Assembly (NCBI GenBank): GCA_020253595.1
Contig: JADCBH010000300.1
Span: 1-7,146 of the forward strand
Direction: 5' to 3'
Length of the DNA: 7,146 nt
Origin: Brevundimonas sp.
Lineage (GTDB): Bacteria > Pseudomonadota > Alphaproteobacteria > Caulobacterales > Caulobacteraceae
A program made the position numbers and the translations under genes. The notes beneath the pieces are model-generated. The model saw only the letters and a program-made list of their open reading frames with translations, was not told the origin of the DNA and did no database searches. This document shows positions 1-5,514 of the stretch, piece after piece (within the stretch, counting starts at the first letter, position 1; every line of letters starts with the position of its first letter).

Positions 1-779
1 ATCATACGAAATTCCCTGAATATATTTCCGCCCGCTTCCCCGTGCCGGTGCAGGTCGGCTACGCCTACATGAAGTGGTTCCACAAGCCGTCTGGCCGCCT
101 GATGGTCGCCACGCCCACGCTCAAGAAGGAGCTGGAAGAGCACGGCTTCAAGAACATCTCGCCCTGGTCGCGCGGGGTCGACACGGAGCTGTTCCGCCCG
201 GATCTGGATCCGATCTATGCCGAACTGGGCGGCAAGGACTGGCCGCGTCCCTTCTGGCTGAATGTGGGCCGGGTCGCGGTCGAGAAGAACATCGAGGCCT
301 TTCTGGAACTCGACCTGCCCGGCACCAAGATCGTGGTCGGCGACGGTCCGGCCCGCGCCGATCTCGAGGCCCGCTACCCCCAGGCGAAGTTTCTGGGGGC
401 CCGCTTCGGCGAGGAACTGGCGCAGTGCTTCCGCGATGCCGACGTGTTCGTCTTCCCCAGCTGGACCGACACCTTCGGCCTGGTGATCCTGGAGGCCATG
501 GCCACGGGCACCCCGGTCGCGGCCTATCCGGCGCATGGTCCGATCGACCTGATCCCGGGATCGAACGCCGGGGCCATCGACGACGACCTGAAGACGGCCT
601 GCATGAAGGCGCTGGAGTGCGATCGCGGGGCCACGCGCGCCTATGCCGAGACCTTCAGCTGGCGCGCATCGGCCGAGCAGTTCGTGCAGAATCTGGAGCC
701 CTATCCGGAGCCCCAGCGCGGCCGGTTCTGGCGCCGCCTGCGCCGCATCACTCGTCTGCGCCGCCGCGCGGCGGCCTGA
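1..779 (+). CDS. GT4-type glycosyltransferase, C-terminal part (5' end outside window)
   Basis: The reading frame is open from base 3, so the gene begins before the window; 258 residues are visible. A GTG lies at base 42 but is not a likely start, because the residues before it (HTKFPEYISARFP) match the conserved middle of this family. Visible landmarks, counted from base 3: RGVD near 57-60 (end of the N-terminal Rossmann domain), NVGR near 87-90 and VGDGP near 112-116 (nucleotide-sugar domain), and TDTFGLVILEAMATGTPVA from about 155. The last is the GT4 E-x7-E region with Asp in the first acidic position, which is usual in the mannosyltransferase/SqdX-like branch (family knowledge). Such enzymes are retaining transferases that move a sugar from a nucleotide sugar to a lipid or glycan at the inner face of the cytoplasmic membrane. 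The tail (about 240-255) is very rich in arginine with Phe/Trp/Ile/Leu, which suggests membrane contact. Donor and acceptor cannot be told. The methyltransferase downstream is probably co-transcribed. Confidence 0.9.
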   Translation, partial: HTKFPEYISARFPVPVQVGYAYMKWFHKPSGRLMVATPTLKKELEEHGFKNISPWSRGVDTELFRPDLDPIYAELGGKDWPRPFWLNVGRVAVEKNIEAFLELDLPGTKIVVGDGPARADLEARYPQAKFLGARFGEELAQCFRDADVFVFPSWTDTFGLVILEAMATGTPVAAYPAHGPIDLIPGSNAGAIDDDLKTACMKALECDRGATRAYAETFSWRASAEQFVQNLEPYPEPQRGRFWRRLRRITRLRRRAAA

Positions 780-786
780 GGACACC

Positions 787-1455
787 ATGCTGGGCTGGGA
801 CTGGCTGAAGCGGCTTGAGCGGCGGCCCTATGGCGAGAGCAACCCGACGAACCGGGAGCGCTTTACGCGGGTGTTCGAGACCCGCCGCTGGGCAACGGGA
901 GAATCCGTGTCCGGGCCGGGATCAGACCACGGATCCGGGTCCGTCGCCCACACGGCCCTGCTGCTTCACCGCTTCATCCCCGAGCTGGGGGTCCGCACGC
1001 TGGCGGACATCCCGTGCGGAGATTTCCACTGGATGGGCCAGACGCTGATCCAGCACCCCGGAGTGGAGTATGTCGGCTACGACATCGTCGAACCCCTGAT
1101 CGCCCGGAACGGCCGGATGCACCCGGGACGATCCTTCGTGGTCCTGGACATCGTCACCGAGGTCCCGCCTCGCGCCGACCTGATCCTTTGCAAGGATCTC
1201 GTCAATCACCTCTACGAACGGGATGTTCGATCGGCGCTGCGCAACATGGTCGCCTCGGGTTCGACCTGGCTGCTGATTACATCCAACACAGGCTACGAGA
1301 ACCTGGAGCTGGAGATGCTGGCCCCGGGGGCCTCGCGGGAGCTGGATCTGGCGGCCCCGCCCTACGACCTGCCCCCGCCAGTCTATGGCGACCACTATCT
1401 GTCGCTATGGCGACTGGCCGACGTGGGTGTGGCCTTGGCGCGCAGCCGCCGCTGA
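787..1455 (+). CDS. Class I SAM-dependent methyltransferase, small
   Basis: This 222-residue protein starts at ATG 787, 7 nt after the glycosyltransferase stop, with GAGG (778-781) overlapping that stop as ribosome binding site. The frame stays open upstream to base 643, but that part overlaps the transferase and has no family-like sequence. Motifs: ESVSGPGS at 39-46, a signature I associate with a group of methyltransferases found beside glycosyltransferases; SAM-binding motif I, LADIPCGDFHWM at 72-83; acidic motif II, GYDIV at 97-101; the late-strand motif DLILCKDLVNHL at 131-142, where relatives as I recall them have RD and VHL. A proline-rich PPYDLPPP lies near 191-198. It has no signal peptide or membrane segment, so it is cytoplasmic. 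The context suggests O-methylation of a sugar or lipid-linked glycan, but the substrate is inference. The fold call is secure; the exact role is unknown. Confidence 0.85.
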   Translation: MLGWDWLKRLERRPYGESNPTNRERFTRVFETRRWATGESVSGPGSDHGSGSVAHTALLLHRFIPELGVRTLADIPCGDFHWMGQTLIQHPGVEYVGYDIVEPLIARNGRMHPGRSFVVLDIVTEVPPRADLILCKDLVNHLYERDVRSALRNMVASGSTWLLITSNTGYENLELEMLAPGASRELDLAAPPYDLPPPVYGDHYLSLWRLADVGVALARSRR

Positions 1456-1462
1456 CGCGGCG
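1447..1462. terminator. GC hairpin between convergent genes, possible weak terminator
   Basis: A perfect 6-bp all-GC stem (CGCCGC, loop TGAC, GCGGCG) covers the methyltransferase stop codon and most of the 12-nt gap before the convergent pstS-like stop. On the plus strand it is followed by TCTGGTTACTCTT, which is only modestly T-rich; on the minus strand no T run follows. It could act on plus-strand transcripts, but stems like this also arise by chance in GC-rich DNA. Confidence 0.3.
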
Positions 1463-1467
1463 TCTGG

Positions 1468-2535
1468 TTACTCTTCCGGCCTGCTCATGACCGTCAGATT
1501 GGCGGCGACGGCGCGCTGGGCGGCGCGCTCTTCGGCCGGAAGCGGCACCATTCCGCGATCTTGCAGGTAACCGCCCCGGCCGGTGGCGGCTTCAGAGGTG
1601 AACTCGATCAGGAAGTCCTGAAGCCCCGGCGTGACGCCGATGTGGGCCTTCTTGACGTAAATGAACATCGACCGGCTGATCGGATAGTCGCCCGACGCGA
1701 TGGTCTCCAGGGTCGGGAACACGCCGTTCACCGAGGCCGGCTTCACCTGGCCGAAGTTCTCTTCCAGGAATGAATAGCCGAACACCCCCACGGACCCCGG
1801 CGTGCGCGTCAGGGTCTGGACGATGGCGTTGTCGTTCTCGCCGGAATCGACCCAGCCGCCGTCCTCGCGCAGCGTTTGGGCCACCGACTCGAACCGGTCC
1901 GGGTCGCTCTCGGCGAGGGCGGCCAGAGCCGGCACAAGCTCGGCCGAGTGCAGCATGGCCAGCTCGTTCCAGGAATCGCGCGTGCCAGAGGTTGGCGGCG
2001 GGCCATAAACCTGTATCCGCACGTCCGGCAGGCCCGCCCGCACCTGGGCCCAGGTGCGGTTGGGGTTGGGGATCAGCTCTCCGTTCGGTCCCGGCACTTC
2101 CTTGGCCAGCGCCAGGAACAGATCGCCACCTTCCAGCACGAAGTCCGACCCGGTGCGGGCGGTGGCGATGGCCAGGCCGTCATAGCCGATCTTGATCTCG
2201 ATGATCTCGGTCACGCCGTTCTCGGCACACTGATCGAACTCCGACGCCTTCAGGCGGCGCGATGCATTGGCGATGTCCGGCGTCGTGGGGCCCAGGCCCT
2301 GGCAGAAGGCCTGGATCCCGCCGCCGGTGCCCAGCGCCTCGACCCGCGGCGGCGCGCCGTCGGGGAAGTTGCGGCCGAAGTTCTCGGCCACGCGCGTGGC
2401 GAAGGGAAACACGGTCGACGATCCTGCCGCCCAGATGCCGTTTCTCTGCTGCGCCTGCTGGCCACAGGCGGCGACGATCAGTGCAGAAGCGGCGGCACCG
2501 GCCACAAACAGACGGCGGGGCAGGGTCGAAGACAT
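1468..2535 (-). CDS. pstS: PstS-like phosphate-binding lipoprotein
   Basis: This 355-residue protein is a type II periplasmic solute-binding protein of the PstS family. The N-terminus is a lipoprotein signal: MSSTLPRR, a hydrophobic stretch, then lipobox VAAC with Cys24 as the lipidated residue, so the protein is probably anchored in the periplasm. Ligand-loop motifs: GSSTVFPF at 38-45; GTGGGIQAFCQG at 69-80; NASRRL at 90-95; IKIGYDG at 115-121; SGTRDSW at 183-189. The SRR motif is typical of the alphaproteobacterial long form (family knowledge); Escherichia coli PstS has an Asp here. It is the last gene of the minus-strand operon, 37 nt after the phnE stop, with a weak GGAAAA site 7 nt before ATG 2535. 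No pstC, pstA or pstB is in the window. It either feeds a Pst importer encoded elsewhere or works alongside PhnCDE. The family call is strong; the partner permease is unknown. Confidence 0.9.
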   Translation of the reverse strand: MSSTLPRRLFVAGAAASALIVAACGQQAQQRNGIWAAGSSTVFPFATRVAENFGRNFPDGAPPRVEALGTGGGIQAFCQGLGPTTPDIANASRRLKASEFDQCAENGVTEIIEIKIGYDGLAIATARTGSDFVLEGGDLFLALAKEVPGPNGELIPNPNRTWAQVRAGLPDVRIQVYGPPPTSGTRDSWNELAMLHSAELVPALAALAESDPDRFESVAQTLREDGGWVDSGENDNAIVQTLTRTPGSVGVFGYSFLEENFGQVKPASVNGVFPTLETIASGDYPISRSMFIYVKKAHIGVTPGLQDFLIEFTSEAATGRGGYLQDRGMVPLPAEERAAQRAVAANLTVMSRPEE

Positions 2536-2572
2536 GCAGGCGTTTTCCGGAGAAGCGACGGTTCGACGACGC

Positions 2573-3385
2573 TTAAAGCAGACGTTTGCGCATGGCCTGT
2601 GACAGCATGTCGATCAGCGTCACAGCAACGACGACGATGATGACGATAGTCGACACTGAATTGTAGTCGAAGGCGTTCATGCTGTCGAAGAGCACCTGGC
2701 CGATACCGCCTGCTCCGATCAGGCCCAGAACCGTGGCTGAGCGGCTGTTCGACTCGAAGCGATAGAGGGCGAACGAGGTCCAGAGCGGCGCGACCTGGGG
2801 CACCACGCCCCACACGATCTCATGCAGCCCTGAAGCTCCGGTGGCGCGAACGCCCTCGACGGGCCCCTTGTCGATCGACTCGACCGCCTCGGAGAACAGC
2901 TTGGCCAGAACGCCCGTCGTGTTCAGCGTAATGGCGAGAACGCCCGCCAGCGGACCCAGGCCGACGGCAACGATGAACAGCAGCGCCATGACCAGATCGG
3001 GCACGGAGCGAAGCAGGTTCATGACCCATCGGACCGGCGTCACCACCCAGATCGGGGCGATGTTGCGAGCGGCCGCCAGCCCCATGGGCACAGCCAGGAT
3101 CACGGCAAGGAAGGTGCCCCAAAGGGCAATCTGGATGGTCAGCCACATCTGTTCGACGAACAGTCGCCAGTTGGTGAAGTCCGGCTGCAGCAGGCCCTGG
3201 GCGAAGGTGCTGACGTTTTCGCTGTTGGTCACGAGCCGCGACAGGTTGCCCAGATCGACGTCGCCGATGCTGTAGATCAGCAGCGCCGCCACGCCGCCCC
3301 AGATCAGGACGTCGAGCGCCCTGGCCCCGAGGCTCTTGGATGGCGGCTTGGGGATGGTTCCCGCAGGCAGGGCGGCGTCGGTCAA
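2573..3385 (-). CDS. phnE: Phosphonate/phosphate ABC transporter permease PhnE
   Basis: This 270-residue inner-membrane protein is the permease of the PhnCDE importer. Membrane segments by eye: about 24-42, 80-106 (ending in VPMGLAAARN), 125-150, 150-165 (short), 218-235 and 245-262. The cytoplasmic EAA coupling loop, which touches the ATPase, lies at about 167-190 (EAVESIDKGPVEGVRATGAS). The motifs RSVPDLVMALLF at 126-137 and GLIGAGGIGQVLF at 221-233 are hallmarks of PhnE. The best start is TTG at 3385: its TTGA overlaps the phnD stop by 4 nt, GAGG lies 7 nt upstream, and I find no ATG or GTG that would keep the first membrane segment. Length fits the family (about 260-280). Only one permease gene is present, so the channel is probably a homodimer. 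Confidence 0.94.
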   Translation of the reverse strand: MTDAALPAGTIPKPPSKSLGARALDVLIWGGVAALLIYSIGDVDLGNLSRLVTNSENVSTFAQGLLQPDFTNWRLFVEQMWLTIQIALWGTFLAVILAVPMGLAAARNIAPIWVVTPVRWVMNLLRSVPDLVMALLFIVAVGLGPLAGVLAITLNTTGVLAKLFSEAVESIDKGPVEGVRATGASGLHEIVWGVVPQVAPLWTSFALYRFESNSRSATVLGLIGAGGIGQVLFDSMNAFDYNSVSTIVIIVVVAVTLIDMLSQAMRKRLL

Positions 3386-4386
3386 GGCTGGACCTCGCGA
3401 AGCGCGCGCAGACGCTCCAGCTCAGCCTGGGCTTCGGCGGCGGCCTCGTTGTCGCCGCGCGCGCGGGCCTCGGTCAGCTTCTGGTCTGCCACCAGCTCGC
3501 GCACGGGGTTCAGATAGGCGTCGTCGGCGGCGCGGAACTGGGAATACTCCAGCCCCGCCAGCACCTGACGCTGACGCTCGGCCTCGACGCCCTCGCCCTG
3601 GCCATAGGTCAGGAAGAAGCTGCGGATCTTTTCCTTGGTGGCCGGATCCAGATCACCGCGCACCAGAATGCCGCTCTCCGGGATCGGCGGCGACTGCCAG
3701 ATCTCGGTGATCTGTTCGGCAACGCTCGGGTTCTGGCGAACCAGGAAGACCGTATTGGTGGTGTTCGAGGTGGCCACGTCGACCATTCCCGTGGCGACTG
3801 CGAAGGCGTTGGCCTGGTGATTGGCCGCCCGCACGGTCTTGAAGCACTCGGTCGGGTTGATGCCGCGCGGATTGAACAGGAAGGCCAGCGGAGCCAGGGT
3901 GCCGGACGTCGACTGGGCGTCGCCGATGCCGAAGTCATAGCGCTGGCCGCAGGCCAAAACGTCATCCAGGGTGATGCCCGAGCCCGTCTTCACGATCAGG
4001 GTCGACCGATAGCTGTCCTGGCCCTCGCGGTTGACGGTGCGGGCGATGACTTCGGCGTCGGCGCGGTCAATGGCTTCCAGCGCCGGCTTGGCCGAGAACC
4101 AGGCGACCTGGGTCTGGTTGCCGCGCATGGCCTCGACCAGCACGGTGTAGTTGGACCCGAAGAAGGGCTCGACCGGGATGCCGATGGCCGCTTCCATATC
4201 CGCCAGCAGCGGCTCCCACAGCGGGCCGGCCGAGGCCTGGCCTTCCGCCGACAGGATGGAGAAGGTGATGGTCTCGGGCGCGCCGGACGCTGCCTTCTCC
4301 TCGCCGCCGCCACAGGCAGACAGGGCGAGCAGGGCAGACGCTGCGGCGACAAGGCCGGCGCGGCGGGTGAAGCGGGTCAGGCTCAT
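3382..4386 (-). CDS. phnD: PhnD-type phosphonate/phosphite/phosphate-binding lipoprotein
   Basis: This 334-residue periplasmic binding protein delivers ligand to PhnE. The signal peptide ends in lipobox LSAC with Cys25 as lipid anchor, followed by a GGGEE linker. PhnD-family landmarks: a first-lobe GSNYTVLVEAMRGNQTQVAW, the phosphonate-binding GDAQSTSGTLAPLAFLF (Ser-Thr-Ser-Gly at a helix start), and ANHQANAFAVATGMVDVATSN with a His and an Asp where the family contacts ligand. The start is ATG 4386, which forms an ATGA overlap with the phnC stop and has GGGAG 8 nt upstream; a longer frame to 4515 exists but would put an arginine-rich stretch before the signal peptide and overlap phnC. The last 30 or so residues (QKLTEARARGDNEAAAEAQ onward) form a charged, Ala/Glu/Arg-rich probable helix. 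The ligand may be phosphonate, phosphite or phosphate; sequence reading cannot separate these. Confidence 0.93.
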   Translation of the reverse strand: MSLTRFTRRAGLVAAASALLALSACGGGEEKAASGAPETITFSILSAEGQASAGPLWEPLLADMEAAIGIPVEPFFGSNYTVLVEAMRGNQTQVAWFSAKPALEAIDRADAEVIARTVNREGQDSYRSTLIVKTGSGITLDDVLACGQRYDFGIGDAQSTSGTLAPLAFLFNPRGINPTECFKTVRAANHQANAFAVATGMVDVATSNTTNTVFLVRQNPSVAEQITEIWQSPPIPESGILVRGDLDPATKEKIRSFFLTYGQGEGVEAERQRQVLAGLEYSQFRAADDAYLNPVRELVADQKLTEARARGDNEAAAEAQAELERLRALREVQP

Positions 4387-5210
4387 GCCTTGGTCTCCCA
4401 GAAGGCGTCTTCGAACTCGGGGCCGTAGATGTCGATCAGCCGGGCAGTGTCGAGCCCCGTCGATGGGCCGTCGTAGACGACCTTTCCGGCTTTCAGCGCG
4501 ACAACGCGGTCGCAATAGCGGATGGCGTAGTCGACCTGGTGGAGCGTCACGATGACGCCGAGCCCGTCGCGCTTGTTCAGCTCGACCAGCAGTTCCATCA
4601 CTTTGCGCGCCGAGACGGGGTCCAGCGAGGCGACGGGTTCATCGGCCAGGATGGCTTCCGCCCCCTGCACCAGGGCGCGTGCGATGGCGCCGCGCTGCTG
4701 CTGGCCGCCCGACAGGGTATTGGCGCGCTGGGCGGCATAGTCGGACACCCCGACCCGGTGCAGGGCCTGCATGGCCTTGAGCTTGTCTGCGGTCGGCCAG
4801 GCTCCAAGGACGCCACGCCAGCCCGGCAAGCGCCCGAGCGCCCCCAGCATGACGTTGGAAAACAGGCTCAGCCGTCCGACCAGATTGAACTGCTGGAAGA
4901 TCATGCCCAGGCGGCTTCGGGTCGCGCGTACCGTGCCGGCCACCCGGCCGTTGGACTGCACCATCTGGCCAAAGACACTGATGGTCCCCTTGCCGCCGTC
5001 GATGGACTGAAGCCCGGTGATCGACCGCAGCAAGGTCGATTTGCCCGACCCGGACGGCCCGATCAGGGCGACCATCTCGCCGCAGGCCACGGACACCGAT
5101 ACCCCGTCCAGCGCCTTGCGCTGACCAAAGGTCTTGGACACGTCGCGGGCAAGCACCAGGCTGGTCGCGAGGGAGCCGGGCGCGGCGGTGGCTGCGGCGG
5201 ATGAACTCAT
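4383..5210 (-). CDS. phnC: Phosphonate/phosphate ABC transporter ATPase PhnC
   Basis: This 275-residue cytoplasmic ATPase powers the importer. Complete ABC motifs: Walker A GPSGSGKST at 51-59; Q-loop FQQFNLV at 105-111; signature LSGGQQQR at 166-173; Walker B ILADEPVASLDP at 187-198 with catalytic Glu191; H-loop His224 in VTLHQVDYA. The insert GRLPGWRGVLGAWP near 126-139 is typical of PhnC. After the signature the usual QRVAIARAL reads QRGAIARAL, a small change. I chose ATG 5210 (MSSSAAATAAPG), although the ribosome binding site is weak and the first 18 residues are Ala/Ser-rich and look non-family; a GTG within SLVLARDV (near 5153) is the other option. The frame is open upstream to an ATG at 5426, but that part has no family similarity. 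First gene of the operon; its stop overlaps the phnD start. Confidence 0.93.
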   Translation of the reverse strand: MSSSAAATAAPGSLATSLVLARDVSKTFGQRKALDGVSVSVACGEMVALIGPSGSGKSTLLRSITGLQSIDGGKGTISVFGQMVQSNGRVAGTVRATRSRLGMIFQQFNLVGRLSLFSNVMLGALGRLPGWRGVLGAWPTADKLKAMQALHRVGVSDYAAQRANTLSGGQQQRGAIARALVQGAEAILADEPVASLDPVSARKVMELLVELNKRDGLGVIVTLHQVDYAIRYCDRVVALKAGKVVYDGPSTGLDTARLIDIYGPEFEDAFWETKA

Positions 5211-5347
5211 GGACTCGCTGACGGCGGCTGCTGAACAGGCGCCGAATGCCGCGAGGATCGCGTTCCGGCAAGTCTTAATGCCACGCGGGCGAGCGATGCG
5301 TAAAGCGCCGTGGGAGGCCGCGCATCGCGACGTTGAAATCACAGACC

Positions 5348-5361
5348 TTCCGCCCCCGGAA
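5348..5361 (-). other. Small hairpin in the predicted phn leader
   Basis: TTCCG, loop of four, CGGAA. On the minus strand the loop is GGGG, and two further G-C pairs can form around a bulge. No T run follows, so it does not look like a terminator. Its role, if any, is unknown. Confidence 0.25.
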
Positions 5362-5405
5362 CGGAATTCTGTCCACAGCGACGCGCCGCGAAAAAACCGC
5401 TTTAC

Positions 5406-5423
5406 ATGACAGTCACGTGACCC
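5406..5423 (-). promoter_or_regulatory. Candidate Pho box (PhoB site) upstream of the phn operon
   Basis: Read on the minus strand the sequence is GGGTCAC-GTGA-CTGTCAT: two 7-bp half-sites in direct repeat with 11-bp period. Against the Pho box consensus CTGTCAY-N4-CTGTCAY it matches 12 of 14 half-site positions; the second half is perfect. It points toward phnC, whose start is about 196 nt away. At the expected -10 distance there is only a T-rich run (TTTTTT, 5391-5396), so the core promoter is not clear. Phosphate-starvation control fits the genes downstream. The same bases contain the palindrome GTCACGTGAC, so another dimeric regulator cannot be excluded. Confidence 0.6.
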
Positions 5424-5459
5424 CATATGGCCGCTTCCGGCGGACCCCGTAGGTCTAAC

Positions 5460-5477
5460 CGTTACGCGCTGCTAACG
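5460..5477. repeat. Inverted repeat upstream of the decarboxylase, possible operator
   Basis: CGTTA, an 8-nt spacer, TAACG, ending 37 nt before the predicted TTG start. A GTTAAC palindrome follows at 5487-5492, and an A/T-rich stretch, AACAATTAT (5490-5498), could serve as a -10 region. No clear TTGAC-type -35 is seen. A regulator site is possible but not shown. Confidence 0.3.
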
Positions 5478-5514
5478 CCGGTCTGGGTTAACAATTATCA
5501 GGGGGTTACGTGAA

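Larger units (their letters stand above)
5211..5514. other. Divergent intergenic region of 304 nt between phnC and the decarboxylase gene
   Basis: This stretch holds no convincing gene. It must contain the promoters of the leftward phn operon and the rightward decarboxylase gene. Visible inside it: a candidate Pho box (5406-5423); palindromes GTCACGTGAC (5412-5421) and CCATATGG (5423-5430); a small hairpin (5348-5361); and an inverted repeat, CGTTA-N8-TAACG (5460-5477). If the Pho box drives phnC, the phn transcript would carry a leader of roughly 170 nt. A 66-codon plus-strand frame (5209-5409) is not supported by a ribosome binding site or recognisable protein features. Confidence 0.7.

Noticed and set aside
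922..1395. Minus-strand frame of 157 codons opposite the methyltransferase
   Set aside because: Antisense shadow; the plus-strand frame carries the methyltransferase motifs.
1876..2640. Plus-strand frame of 254 codons opposite the pstS-like gene
   Set aside because: Antisense shadow of a well-supported gene, and it crosses the phnE-pstS gap without any signal of its own.
3340..4428. Long plus-strand frame of 362 codons opposite phnD
   Set aside because: It lies almost wholly antisense to phnD, which has clear family motifs. Its product has no recognisable domain and is a product of high-GC codon bias.
4387..4515. N-terminal extension of phnD
   Set aside because: It would put 43 arginine-rich residues before a clean lipoprotein signal peptide and deepen the overlap with phnC; the ATGA start is far better.
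4539..5204. Plus-strand frame of 221 codons opposite phnC
   Set aside because: Antisense to all ABC motifs of phnC; no ribosome binding site or domain.
5134..5409. Possible small plus-strand gene in the divergent region
   Set aside because: It begins inside phnC on the other strand, has no good ribosome binding site, and its residues show no recognisable family.
5211..5426. N-terminal extension of phnC
   Set aside because: The in-frame residues are unlike any ABC ATPase, and the extension would place the start codon inside the Pho box region.
5456..5492. CtrA-type site (TTAA-N7-TTAA) upstream of the decarboxylase
   Set aside because: Several TAAC/TTAA words occur, but none has the 7-nt spacing required.
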